Shown here: positions 42,572 to 52,114 of the stretch, piece by piece
Numbering within the stretch: position 1 is the stretch's first letter
Layout: each line of letters begins with the position of its first letter
Source: an uncultured Desulfobacter sp.
GTDB taxonomy: Bacteria; Desulfobacterota; Desulfobacteria; Desulfobacterales; Desulfobacteraceae
Reading direction: 5' to 3'
NCBI RefSeq assembly: GCF_963666145.1
Contig: NZ_OY762614.1
Span: 310,001-374,000 of the forward strand
Length of the DNA: 64,000 nucleotides
Notes under the pieces: generated by a model
Told to the model about the DNA's origin: nothing
Database searches by the model: none
Seen by the model: only the letters and a program-made list of their open reading frames with translations
Program-made: the position numbers and the translations under genes

Positions 42572-43038
42572 ATGCTGTTAGTCCACACGGGTTATGGGTT
42601 AATTAAAACAGCGGGAGCGGGATTGAATTCATAAAAGAAACTATAAAGTAATTCGGCCAAATTATCTCAAAAATGGGCTCCAAGGTCAAGATGGATAGAT
42701 CATGACGCAAGTAAATATTCCGAAGAGCCGATGGTTTCGATATTGGTAAGGCAACTGTCACCCAAACATCACCTCTTTTATATAATCAGGAGCCATTGCA
42801 GCATTCACCTCAGAAAAGAGGTCCATTTTGACAGACAAGAGCAGACCACCTTTAAAGCAGGGTTCACTTTTGGGATGAAAGACGACCGCAGACTGTCCTG
42901 TTACTCCAGAGCTTTTCCAACGCTAAAGCTCACTCCCTCCGCATTGAGAGTGGCATGAGCACTGGAAAAAGAAGTGAAATCCTTTATTTACACGCTTGTC
43001 GGCGACACATGATAGATAAGATGAGAAGGCTGGAGCCC
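42572..43038. other. non-coding region left of the IS110-type element
   Basis: About 465 bases with no supported gene. CCGCAGACTGTCCTG (42886-42900) resembles, in inverted form with small gaps, CAGGAGACTGCGG at 44165-44177. TCACCTCTTTT (near 42770) resembles, inverted, the sequence at 44324-44334. These may mark the element's left region, so its true left end could lie here instead of near 42960. Confidence 0.4.
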
Positions 43039-43059
43039 ACCGTGGTATAATTTCACGGT
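43039..43059 (+). promoter_or_regulatory. recombinase promoter with overlapping palindrome
   Basis: An extended -10 TGGTATAAT (43043-43051) lies within an inverted repeat ACCGTG (43039-43044) and CACGGT (43054-43059). There is no good -35, as in other extended -10 promoters. The transcript would start about 30 bases before AAAGGAGGT (the ribosome site of 43090). The palindrome may let a repressor or the recombinase itself limit expression. Confidence 0.5.
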
Positions 43060-43089
43060 AAGGAAAATTTAACAAAGGAGGTACCAGCC

Positions 43090-44136
43090 ATGAAACGTAA
43101 TATCACTATTGGTATGGATTTGGGAGATCAGAAAAATGTGGTCGTTGCAATGGATGAAACAGGAAAAGAAATTGAGACAAAAACCATTCGCAATACAGAA
43201 CCTTCTCTCCGAAAATTTTTCTCCCGATATTGCAATGCCACTGTTGCCATTGAAGTTGGGACCCATTCTCCATGGATTAGTAGGTTGTTGAAAGAAATCG
43301 GTTGTACCGTATATGTTGGCAATCCACGAAAATTAAGGATTATCTGGGACAGCAATGATAAATCAGATCTTCGGGATGCAAGAATTCTTGCGATGGTTTG
43401 CCGGGTTGAACCCAGATTGCTATGGCCAATAAAGCATAGAGACAGACAAGCCTATGCTGATTTAGGGATCATTAAAGCAAGAGACACCTTGGTGCAAAAC
43501 CGTGTGCGAATGATCAATCATATTCGTAGTGTTACAAAAACAAGTGGTTGCCGGATTCCAAAATGTAGCACACCAAGTTTTTCAAAACGAGCCCCAGATT
43601 ACATTCCAAAAGAATTAAGAGGTCCGCTTGGCCCATTAATAATCACGATTGATCACCTGACTCGACAAATTAAAGAAATGGATCGTCAAATCAACAAATT
43701 ATGCAAAAAGTATCCTGAAACTGAAAAATTACTTCAAGTACCTGGTGTTGGCCCAATCACCGCCTTGGTTTTTGTCTTAACAATAGAAGATCCCCATCGT
43801 TTTACAAAAAGTCGCCAAGTTGGGGCTTTCCTAGGATTGACTCCTAAACAGGACCAATCTGGGAAATGCGACAAACAACTACGAATAAGCAAGGCGGGTG
43901 ATACATATTTTAGGTCTTTGCTTGTCAGTTGCGGGCATTATATCATCGGCCCTTTTGGGCCGGAATGTGATTTGCGTAAATTTACATTATCGATAGTTTT
44001 ACGTGGTGGTAAAAATGCAAAGAAGCGTGCCGCTGTAGCTTTGGCCAGAAAGCTTGCTGTGTTGCTGCATAGGTTATGGATAAGTGATCAAAAGTATAAT
44101 TCCTTTTATAATATCGTTGCTAACACGGCGGCATAG
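43090..44136 (+). CDS. IS110 family transposase/recombinase (DEDD)
   Basis: 348 residues. The N-terminal RuvC-like DEDD domain begins with IGMDLGDQKNVVV (first catalytic Asp), followed by AIEVG and the KSDLRDARILA acid cluster. The C-terminal transposase_20 domain has LLQVPGVGPITALVF (helix-hairpin-helix-like), QVGAFLGLTPKQDQSG and RISKAGDTYFRSLLV, with the serine-containing region near residue 280. It is intact from start to stop, so the element may still be mobile. A textbook ribosome site AAAGGAGGT precedes the ATG by eight bases. In the IS110 family this protein is guided by a bridge RNA; the candidate lies just after its stop. Confidence 0.92.
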   Translation: MKRNITIGMDLGDQKNVVVAMDETGKEIETKTIRNTEPSLRKFFSRYCNATVAIEVGTHSPWISRLLKEIGCTVYVGNPRKLRIIWDSNDKSDLRDARILAMVCRVEPRLLWPIKHRDRQAYADLGIIKARDTLVQNRVRMINHIRSVTKTSGCRIPKCSTPSFSKRAPDYIPKELRGPLGPLIITIDHLTRQIKEMDRQINKLCKKYPETEKLLQVPGVGPITALVFVLTIEDPHRFTKSRQVGAFLGLTPKQDQSGKCDKQLRISKAGDTYFRSLLVSCGHYIIGPFGPECDLRKFTLSIVLRGGKNAKKRAAVALARKLAVLLHRLWISDQKYNSFYNIVANTAA

Positions 44137-44142
44137 GTTTGA

Positions 44143-44324
44143 TTTAAACCCGAGACGTCCTGTCCAGGAGACTGCGGACTATGTCTTGCACCGGTTATCT
44201 GCCGATAACGAATAACGAGTGCGTTTGATAGATTGCAACTCCTGCCGACGGATCTTAACATGCACCGAGGCAAAGGCGGGCCTCAATAAGGGTGCGAATG
44301 GAAGCATGGCGGTCTGGGTTTAAA
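44143..44324 (+). ncRNA. candidate IS1111-type bridge RNA region
   Basis: The 305-base non-coding region after the recombinase is unusually structured. TTTAAACCC with GAGAC (44143-44156) pairs with GTCTGGGTTTAAA (44312-44324). Inside are smaller stems, for example GTTATC/GATAAC with loop TGCC near 44195-44210. Bridge RNAs of the IS1111 subgroup are reported on the 3' side of the gene, the IS110 subgroup having theirs upstream, so position fits. The guide loops that would match target and donor cannot be assigned by eye. Confidence 0.5.
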
Positions 44325-44441
44325 AAAGAGGTGAGATAAAAACCCGCTCCAGCGGGAGCCAATCCCCTCCGAGGATACGATCGGTATCATTTACAAAAAT
44401 GCCCCATATAAAAGTTCCACATAAGATAATCAAGCGCAACT

Positions 44442-47400
44442 CTATTGATTACCCTCATCCAAGGCCTCCCGAACCTTGATTGTCAGATCCTGCTGTGAGA
44501 ACGGTTTCTGAATAAAATGCACGCCTTCATCCAACACGCCATGGTGAGCGATCACATTTGCTGTATAGCCGGACATGAACAATCGCTTGAGGTCCGGATA
44601 AAGCGACAGAAGGTTTTTGGCCAAGTCCCGGCCGTTCATCTCGGGCATGACCACATCGGTCATGAGCAGGTGAATCTCGCCGGTATGTTCGCGGGCAAGA
44701 GCGATGGCTTCCCCCGGCGTGCCGGCCGCAAGGACATTGTAACCGGTTTTCTCAAGCATCATGCGGGTCATTTTTAAGATGGAAGATTCATCCTCTACCA
44801 GCAAAATGGTTTCGGTTCCGTCCAGGCTTATTTTGTCTGAGGTTTTCTTCTCAAGGCTTTCGGATTCAGTCAGATACCGGGGCAGATAGATCCGGAAGAT
44901 GGTTCCCTGGTCCGGCTCGCTGTAGACATTGATAAAACCATCATTTTGCTTAACGATGCCGTACACCGTGGCAAGCCCCAGACCGGTGCCCTTGTCCACG
45001 CTCTTGGTGGTGAAAAAGGGTTCGAAAAGATTGGCCCGCGTCTTTTGGTCCATGCCGCAACCGTCGTCACTGATCGCAAGTAGAACGAATTCTCCGGGAA
45101 CGAAGCCCGTGTGTTCCGCACAATAGGCGGAATCAAATGTCGTGTTGCCAGTTTCTATGGTGATCTTTCCTACGTCTGCAATGGCGTCGCGGGCGTTGAC
45201 GCACAGATTAGCCAGAATCTGATCGATTTGTGACGGGTCCATCCGGACCGGCCAAACTTTCTTATTGGGCAGCCACGCCAGGTCGATATCCTCGCCGATC
45301 AGTCGCTGTAGCATCTTGAGCATGCTTTCGATCGTCCGGTTCAGATCAAGCACCTTGGGTGCGATAGTCTGTTTGCGGGCAAAAGCCAGCAGTTGCCGGG
45401 TGATATCCGCAGAGCGCCGTGCGGCAGAGAAAATTTCGCTGAGGTTGTCGTGCAGCGGGTCATCCGGGGCGATGCCTTCCATGGCCATTTCCGTGTTACC
45501 GAGGATTATGCTAAGCATGTTGTTGAAATCGTGGGCTACTCCTCCGGCAAGACGTCCCACGGACTCCATTTTCTGGGCTTGCAATAATTGTTTTTCCAAC
45601 TCGTCCTTTGCAGCCTCGGCCTTCCTTTTGGCTGTCGTGTCCTCATAGATAGCCGCCAACTGCCCGGAGGGCAATTTGAAGACATAGTTTTCCACCCACA
45701 GCGTAATCCTCTCATCTTGATAGCTGCTGATTGTATGCCGTTGAGGCTGACCAGATTTCCAAACGCTTTGAAAGATCTCGAATAATCCAAGCGATTCGAT
45801 TCCAGGAAAAACAGTCCTAACCTCCTGGCCAATGACATCCTCCTTTTTAACCTGTCCGGATTCAAGGCCATGCTTGTTCAATTCTTTGAAGATGAAGTTT
45901 TGACCATCATCTGGGGTTTCATAAATCGCTACACCGATGGCCATATTTTCAAACAATCCCCTAAGTAGCGCCTCACTCTCTTGTAAAGCCTCTTGCATTC
46001 GCTTGCGTTTGGTGATGTCATCGAAGATCCCCAATACACCGATCACTTCCCCCTGCTCGTTTTTAAAAGGAAGCTTAATGGTATTTACCCATCTTTCTTC
46101 GCCCGCGACCACATATATTTCATCGGTGACCTTAAGTTTTCCTTCATGGACTACTTCATTATCATCTTTCCGGTACTTTTCAGCCAGTTCAGCCTGGAAA
46201 AAATCAAAATCATCCTTACCGGCGATTTCATCTAATTTTATCCCTATGTCCGTGGCAAAATTCGAATTGCAGGACATAAAGACAGAATTTCGGTCTTTAA
46301 TAAAGATACGCTGCGGAAGGTGCTCGATAAGATTTCGATATCTTGCCTCATTTAACTTCAGCATTTCTTCTGATTGTTTGCGGGGAGTTATATCAATGAG
46401 TGTCCCGAACATCCATTGGGGTTTACCGTCATCAGTCCAGGAAATCACCTTGCCCCGATCCAGAATCCAGACCCAATGACCTTGTTTGTGCCTCATGCGG
46501 CGTTCGCACTCATAATAATCTGTTTCACCTTTGAAATGCTTTTGAAGCAATTCGTTGCTGGTATTGAGATCGTCAGGTTGGGTGTTATCTATCCATGTGT
46601 TGATTGATATTGGCGCCAATTCTTTCAGGCTGTAGCCCATGATCTCTGCCCAGCGCTCATTCAAAATGGTTTCCCCGGTCTGGACATTCCATTCCCATGT
46701 CCCGGCCTGGGTACCTTCGATCACGCCCTCCAGTCTGGCCTTATCTTCTGCCAATTGTTTTGATTCGATTTGCAGCTGTTCTGTTTCTTTGCTCTTGAAA
46801 AGAATTTTTGCAGAAAGGATCGTTGTCAAAGTGAAAACAGCGGCAATTATCAATGCAATGACAGCTTCATTTCTCCAGGGCCTTAGATATTCATATTCGG
46901 CATTTCCAGTAAGAACGAAAAAGGGATATTCGTCAGTCTTGCATAGTGATATCATCTGTTCGACGTCGTTGTAAGGCGGCCTTGCTTTGTATGTAGCGGC
47001 AGAAGAGCCTTTTTCAATCAGATTTCGGGTTTCCTGTGACACTGCTTGAGAGCCGATCTGGCCACCTGGTGCTCTGTTATTGGGCCAGAAGGCGATCAGG
47101 TTCAACTCTTTGTCCCTGAGTGCTACGGTTTCCTGTCTGCCGGTTTTGAGTGCTGAAAAAAGCTTGTCGAAATAACCGACATCAAACATGCCGATGGCTG
47201 TCCCTGCGAATGATCCGTCAGGAAAATCGATTCTTTTTGCGAGCACAAACAACCATCTTCCGGATACCTTTCCGTGTACTAATTTTGAAAGCACCATTTT
47301 ATGGTCCGGATTTTCGCTGAGATATCTGAAATATTCACGATCTTTGATATTAACCGATTTGCCGGCAACGATGTCAGTTCCGTACAGCACATATCCTTTT

Positions 47401-47798
47401 GAATCGGCGATGCTCAGATCAAATAGTTCGGGCAGATTCTGAAGCAACTGCTTGATATGCCCGTCCAGTTCCGCCTTATTGACCTTTTGTCCGGTCAATT
47501 GCCTTTCTGTTAAAAGTTTCAAGGCAAACAGCCCGGTATCGATTCTGTCAAAAATACCACAGATATTTGTTGCAATGACGTTGGCCATATTCTGGACGCT
47601 GCTCTCGGCCATACGATGGTAATATTGATTGTCCTTATAAAGCCAGAACCCGATCATTGCATAGATTAGAATATTGATAAAAATGATGACCGCAGTCAGC
47701 CTGAAAGCAAAACGGTTGCCTGCCCAAGCGCCGGTACTGGCTTCGTGGACCCGGTCAGCTGGGCGTTTTAGGAATCTGCTCAGTTCGTTTAATACCAT
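44442..47798 (-). CDS. membrane dCache-PAS-PAS-PAS hybrid histidine kinase
   Basis: 1118 residues. TM1 is at about 31-53, a double-Cache periplasmic domain at about 55-325 (YLSENPDHKMVLSKLVHGK and IGMFDVGYFDK are Cache-like), and TM2 at about 328-350. Three PAS domains (about 375-490, 500-620, 625-745) lead to HisKA with H756 (GGVAHDFNNML), HATPase_c and a receiver with D1048 and K1098. Small organic ligands are the usual Cache signals. The receiver ends in NVIAHHGVLDEGVHFIQKP, related to the relic at 35613-35758. The gene follows the BvgS-like kinase by 13 bases on the same strand. Confidence 0.92.
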   Translation of the reverse strand: MVLNELSRFLKRPADRVHEASTGAWAGNRFAFRLTAVIIFINILIYAMIGFWLYKDNQYYHRMAESSVQNMANVIATNICGIFDRIDTGLFALKLLTERQLTGQKVNKAELDGHIKQLLQNLPELFDLSIADSKGYVLYGTDIVAGKSVNIKDREYFRYLSENPDHKMVLSKLVHGKVSGRWLFVLAKRIDFPDGSFAGTAIGMFDVGYFDKLFSALKTGRQETVALRDKELNLIAFWPNNRAPGGQIGSQAVSQETRNLIEKGSSAATYKARPPYNDVEQMISLCKTDEYPFFVLTGNAEYEYLRPWRNEAVIALIIAAVFTLTTILSAKILFKSKETEQLQIESKQLAEDKARLEGVIEGTQAGTWEWNVQTGETILNERWAEIMGYSLKELAPISINTWIDNTQPDDLNTSNELLQKHFKGETDYYECERRMRHKQGHWVWILDRGKVISWTDDGKPQWMFGTLIDITPRKQSEEMLKLNEARYRNLIEHLPQRIFIKDRNSVFMSCNSNFATDIGIKLDEIAGKDDFDFFQAELAEKYRKDDNEVVHEGKLKVTDEIYVVAGEERWVNTIKLPFKNEQGEVIGVLGIFDDITKRKRMQEALQESEALLRGLFENMAIGVAIYETPDDGQNFIFKELNKHGLESGQVKKEDVIGQEVRTVFPGIESLGLFEIFQSVWKSGQPQRHTISSYQDERITLWVENYVFKLPSGQLAAIYEDTTAKRKAEAAKDELEKQLLQAQKMESVGRLAGGVAHDFNNMLSIILGNTEMAMEGIAPDDPLHDNLSEIFSAARRSADITRQLLAFARKQTIAPKVLDLNRTIESMLKMLQRLIGEDIDLAWLPNKKVWPVRMDPSQIDQILANLCVNARDAIADVGKITIETGNTTFDSAYCAEHTGFVPGEFVLLAISDDGCGMDQKTRANLFEPFFTTKSVDKGTGLGLATVYGIVKQNDGFINVYSEPDQGTIFRIYLPRYLTESESLEKKTSDKISLDGTETILLVEDESSILKMTRMMLEKTGYNVLAAGTPGEAIALAREHTGEIHLLMTDVVMPEMNGRDLAKNLLSLYPDLKRLFMSGYTANVIAHHGVLDEGVHFIQKPFSQQDLTIKVREALDEGNQ

Positions 47799-47811
47799 TT
47801 CAGATCCTTGT

Positions 47812-50800
47812 TTAATAATCTCGCTTCATTGCTTCATTCAGGACTTTTCGGACGGTTTTTGCAAGATCTGCCCTTTCCACTGGTTTGTATATCAACGCCT
47901 GGATGCCAATTTCAGAGGCTATTTGGGCAGAGATTCTTTTGCTATAACCAGTACAAATAATAACCGGTATGTCTTGGCGGATTTTCATCAGTTCAATCGC
48001 AAGCTTATCACCGGTAATACCAGGCATGGTCATATCTGTAACAACCAAATCAAATGCATAAGCATTCGATTGAAACAGATCGAGTGCTTTTTTGCTACTG
48101 GTCATAATAGTGACAGAATATCCTAATTTTTCAAAAAGTTGTCCACCCATTCTGGCAATAGTGTCTTCATCATCAACAAACAGGATACGTTCAGAGCCCA
48201 TGGGCAGAGCTTCATTTGTATATGGTTGACTTGTCTGATGTTTTTCTGTAGTCGGCAGATAAATCGAAAAAACAGAGCCTTCTCCCAATTCACTGTAAAC
48301 CTCAATTATACCACCATACTTTTTAACAATGCTGTGAACCAGGGTCAACCCAATTCCAGTACCTTTTCCAGGTTCTTTGCTGGTATAGTAGGGTTCAAAT
48401 ATTGATCCCATAATTTCTGGAGACATACCGGTGCCTGTGTCTGATACGCTCAATTTTATATAATTACCTGGTTTCAGGTTCTGTCCCTGAATTGTCTTAT
48501 GTTTTTCCAAGTTAAAATCCTCCAGGCTAACTTTCAGTAAACCGCCGGTTTCTTCCATCGCATGCGCTGCATTTGTACATAGGTTCATGAAGATTTGGTG
48601 AAACTGGGTTGAATTTCCCATGATCAATGATTCGCTTACTATATTTTGTTGTATTTCGATTGTAGTCGGGATGGAGGATTTTAAAAATTTAAGCGCTTCT
48701 TTTGCAATAGGCTTTAGAGGTATAGGTTTGATTTCTTCGTCCGATTTTCTTGCAATCGTTAAAATTTGTTTTACTAAATCCTTGGCCCTTTGCCCGGCTT
48801 TAAACACTTCTTGCATATTTTTTTCTATATTCGAGCCTTTTGCAACGTCATCCAAAGTAAGTTCTGTGTATCCTATGATTGATGAAAGGATATTGTTAAA
48901 GTCGTGGGCGATTCCGCCTGCAAGCGTTCCGATTGATTCTAATTTTTGAGCTTGAAAAAGTTGATCCTGCATATCCAGTCTTTCAGTTTCAGCTGCCTCT
49001 CTACTTTGAATCTCACTAATGAGTTGGTGGTTGGTTTTCTCAAGCTCCCAGGTCCGTTTAGCTATTTCCTTTTTCAGACGATAGTTCCATAACGAAAAAA
49101 GGCCAATAGTCACAGAGATTAAGGCAAGGCATATAAGAGCGTAACGAAATATTTTGCCGGGATCGAGACCGGGCGCGTAGTCGATATCGACCCACTTTTT
49201 TCGTATGTTTTTTTGTTTCAGTGGCGTAATTGAGGCAAGTCCTTTTTCTACTATCCCGACTAACTCCGGCAAATTTTCGTTAACAGCAAAATGAAGTTCT
49301 TCTGAAGCATAGCTCACCGGTCCTGCTATCTTTAAATTGGTAAAATGTTCCTTTCGTATCCAAAAAATGGAGGAAGATAGATTGCCGATCATCGCATCAA
49401 CTTTTCCATCTGAAACAGCTTTCAAGGTTTCCTGCAGCGTCGAATAGAGGGTTGGTTGAATCTTAGTATTCTCCCGTATGAACCCTTCGTGAGAGGTTTC
49501 TTTTTGAACAGCGACTGTCATGCCTTTAATGTCGTCCAAGGAAGAAATAAACGGTGTGCCAGTCCTTGTGATGATAACCCGCTGATAATACATATACGGT
49601 TTGGAAAAAAGGAGATATTTCTGTCGTCCAGATGTCTTCCCGACACATGGCAGCATATCTATTTCGCCCTGCCTTGCCTGTTTCACAGCTTCTTTCCAGG
49701 ATAAACCGGGAGCCACCTTGAAATTCAACCCAATCCGTTGTTCCAAGATGTGAAGATACTCGGGAACAATCCCAGTATATTGCCCCGTCTCATCGATAAA
49801 CTCGAACGGTGCAAATTCAGGGTCGACGCCCAGCAAGATTTCACGGTGTTCTTTGACCCAGGCGGTCTCCTCGGCGGTGAGGGCATTTTGCTGCTGAAGC
49901 AGAGCCGGACCCTCCAAAGAGGCGAGAGCCGAAATCCATACCTGATATAATTCGAGCCGTTTTTTTTCGGTGATCGCACTCAGGGCTTTATCCAAAATTT
50001 TTGAAAGTTCAGGCCAATCTTTCCGGGTGGCGATCCTCTGGCCATACATCAGCATGTTATAGCGGGCAGCGATTTTGAGATTACTTATCCCATTTATTCT
50101 GGTTATATAGTCACACACACCAAGGACGCCAATGTAGCAGTCAGCCAGACCCGCAGATACGGCTGTTAAGCCGTCAAAAGGCGTTTGGACCATTATCGGG
50201 ACAATATCCGGGTGATCTTGCAACGTTATATTCGTCGAATAATACCCGTTTACCAAGGCGACCTTCTTACCCTTGAGATCCTCCGGGCCCTGTATCGCCT
50301 GATTGTCCTGCTTTGTCATTATCACCAATGGCGTTGGTAAATAAATATTGGTAAAATTCAAAAACTTTGTTCTCTCTGGTGTCGCCATAACTGTCAGAAT
50401 TGCATCAAGCTTTTTCTGGCTGGCATAATCAATGATTTGTGACCAGTCCAGCCCCTTAACTATTTCAATCTTCACATCCAGATATTTAGCGACGAGATTT
50501 ATGGTGTCGACGGCAATTCCTTCGTAAACGCCAGCGTCATTTCTGAAACTGTAAGGCGCATATCCTTTGTCGACCCCCAGACGAATAACTTTGTGGCGGG
50601 AAAGCCACTCTCTTTCTTTTTCGGTGAGTGGAATCGATTGCATTTCCCTGTACAAGGTCAGATCAAAGTCAACACCGGCGAGGTACGAATTAATTATTTT
50701 ATGGAAAAGAGAGTCAGGATCAGCCTTGAATTGTTTGATATATTTGTCTATCGTTCTTGCAATGCGAATGTATTTCTTTCTTTTTGGAAAGGCGAATTTG

Positions 50801-51456
50801 AGATGCACCGGATTGAAAACGATCGGTGTCTTGCTGATCTCATATTCCCCTTCAATCAAGGTTCCTAAGAGCCTATTGACCACACCGCCGTCGGCTCTAC
50901 CGGCCTCAACCATCGCCAGTGCCTCTTGATAGCTGGAGACAGGAATGATTTTGGTATCAATTTCAAATTTTGAAATCAAGTGTTCAATACCAGTTTCTCC
51001 AACCGTATGAATATCTCCTTTTACCGCTGCTACCGTTTTGCCATTGAGATCAAAAAGAGAGTTTACCACAAAGTCTTTACGGGTATAGATGGTGCCCCAA
51101 TTCAGAAAAACGCTTTCTTTGGAAAAATGGAACTTCTTTCCCCGTTCTCCCGAGTAGGCTATGTCCAACATGATATCTAAATTACAACTTTCTAATCGAT
51201 TCAAACATTCGTTCCAGGAGCATGATACAAACTCCAGCTCCCATTTTTCACGTTCAGCTATGATTTTGAGTATTTCAGGAAAGATTCCGGCTGCTTCACC
51301 GGCACTGTTGATATAAACCTTGGGAGGATTTTGATATACACCCACTCGAAATTTTTGCAAAGGCCGAGATGCTCCAAAACTATTTTGAGACCCAGAGAAA
51401 GCTAAAATAAGCAAAGCAAACAAAAAGTATTGAAGACGGGGGATAAAGGCCGTCAT
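47812..51456 (-). CDS. BvgS-like hybrid kinase with three periplasmic binding domains
   Basis: 1214 residues from the ATG at 51456; AGAGGTT lies seven bases upstream, and the signal/anchor segment begins there (a frame open to 51522 gives a longer, less likely start). After the N-terminal hydrophobic segment come three tandem SBP_bac_3-type binding modules (about 30-260, 285-515 and 535-770), the latter two each introduced by LTxxExxW-like helices. A membrane helix at about 790-812 leads to a coiled coil. HisKA with H851 (GGIAHDFNNIL), HATPase_c, and a receiver with D1141 and K1191 follow; there is no Hpt domain. Multiple venus-flytrap domains suggest sensing of amino acids or related solutes, as in BvgS. 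Its TGA lies 13 bases before the next kinase. Confidence 0.92.
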   Translation of the reverse strand: MTAFIPRLQYFLFALLILAFSGSQNSFGASRPLQKFRVGVYQNPPKVYINSAGEAAGIFPEILKIIAEREKWELEFVSCSWNECLNRLESCNLDIMLDIAYSGERGKKFHFSKESVFLNWGTIYTRKDFVVNSLFDLNGKTVAAVKGDIHTVGETGIEHLISKFEIDTKIIPVSSYQEALAMVEAGRADGGVVNRLLGTLIEGEYEISKTPIVFNPVHLKFAFPKRKKYIRIARTIDKYIKQFKADPDSLFHKIINSYLAGVDFDLTLYREMQSIPLTEKEREWLSRHKVIRLGVDKGYAPYSFRNDAGVYEGIAVDTINLVAKYLDVKIEIVKGLDWSQIIDYASQKKLDAILTVMATPERTKFLNFTNIYLPTPLVIMTKQDNQAIQGPEDLKGKKVALVNGYYSTNITLQDHPDIVPIMVQTPFDGLTAVSAGLADCYIGVLGVCDYITRINGISNLKIAARYNMLMYGQRIATRKDWPELSKILDKALSAITEKKRLELYQVWISALASLEGPALLQQQNALTAEETAWVKEHREILLGVDPEFAPFEFIDETGQYTGIVPEYLHILEQRIGLNFKVAPGLSWKEAVKQARQGEIDMLPCVGKTSGRQKYLLFSKPYMYYQRVIITRTGTPFISSLDDIKGMTVAVQKETSHEGFIRENTKIQPTLYSTLQETLKAVSDGKVDAMIGNLSSSIFWIRKEHFTNLKIAGPVSYASEELHFAVNENLPELVGIVEKGLASITPLKQKNIRKKWVDIDYAPGLDPGKIFRYALICLALISVTIGLFSLWNYRLKKEIAKRTWELEKTNHQLISEIQSREAAETERLDMQDQLFQAQKLESIGTLAGGIAHDFNNILSSIIGYTELTLDDVAKGSNIEKNMQEVFKAGQRAKDLVKQILTIARKSDEEIKPIPLKPIAKEALKFLKSSIPTTIEIQQNIVSESLIMGNSTQFHQIFMNLCTNAAHAMEETGGLLKVSLEDFNLEKHKTIQGQNLKPGNYIKLSVSDTGTGMSPEIMGSIFEPYYTSKEPGKGTGIGLTLVHSIVKKYGGIIEVYSELGEGSVFSIYLPTTEKHQTSQPYTNEALPMGSERILFVDDEDTIARMGGQLFEKLGYSVTIMTSSKKALDLFQSNAYAFDLVVTDMTMPGITGDKLAIELMKIRQDIPVIICTGYSKRISAQIASEIGIQALIYKPVERADLAKTVRKVLNEAMKRDY

Positions 51457-52114
51457 GAAAATAACCTCTGTGTCAGATGGTTTATTGTTGATAAACCGGA
51501 ATACCTCCGTTCGGAGAGTCAAAATAGGCCCCGACCAGAGCTATGCCTTTACCATTCTTGCATTTTTGACAAAAACTCAAAGATTCAGATGGTATTATTG
51601 CGATCAGATTCTTTCACCGGTGAGATATCATCAGATACCATAGGAACTCTTTTTCTCTTTGAATTTTCCCACGTTACACAAATGAATATGAAAAAGCAAG
51701 AATCGTGCTGAAATGGAGTAAATCAAAACCCCACAATCATGGTATTTAACCAGCCTACCACAATTTTAAAGAAAGTGATCAATTCCTGAAGAATGAATCT
51801 GGATATTGGAGCTTACGTCAGTGATCCTTACAAATGGTAAGGCTCGCTTTCCGGATTAAACATGTTCCCCAGGATGTTGTGCTTTGATTTTTTCGTTGAC
51901 CATAACGTTTACGGTCAAACGTCGGATTGGAAAGTTCGATTTTACCAGACAAAAAATATTTTCAAAAGAGCCACCTAACTCCAAATTGTGGTAGATTACA
52001 ACAGCTTCAACCTTGATCTCGGAACTGAAATCCTTATAACTTCTGGAACGTTGGGGTTAATCATCAATTTTAAGGATGATTTTCGCCTGTTTAAAAAGGA
52101 ATTAAAAAAGGCAG
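51457..52114. other. divergent intergenic region with a repeat-bounded segment
   Basis: About 660 bases between the divergent kinase and DUF294 genes, with no credible gene. The 12-base inverted repeat at 51755-51766 and 51983-51994 bounds ~240 bases. TTGACC (51896-51901 region) mirrored by GGTCAA about 17 bases later could be an operator. The ribosome region before 52115 is poor (AAAAAAGGCAG). Confidence 0.5.
51755..51994. repeat. 240-base segment bounded by 12-base inverted repeats
   Basis: CTACCACAATTT (51755-51766) is repeated exactly inverted at 51983-51994. The enclosed sequence has no frame. It looks like a degenerate MITE or insertion sequence scar; no clear target duplication was seen. 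Confidence 0.45.

Larger units (their letters stand above)
42960..44335 (+). mobile_element. IS110/IS1111-type insertion sequence, ends approximate
   Basis: Defined by one intact DEDD recombinase gene (43090-44136) with its own extended -10 promoter and ribosome site, and a ~190-base structured 3' non-coding region closed by an inverted repeat (44143-44156 and 44312-44324). IS110-family elements lack clear terminal repeats and long target duplications, so ends are uncertain by about 100-200 bases each. It sits between a CheR gene and a large kinase gene, splitting what may have been a continuous signalling block. Confidence 0.7.

Noticed and set aside
42731..42958. Plus-strand open frame of 75 codons left of the IS110-type element
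   Set aside because: No ribosome site, no recognisable product, and it overlaps sequence that looks like element-related repeats.
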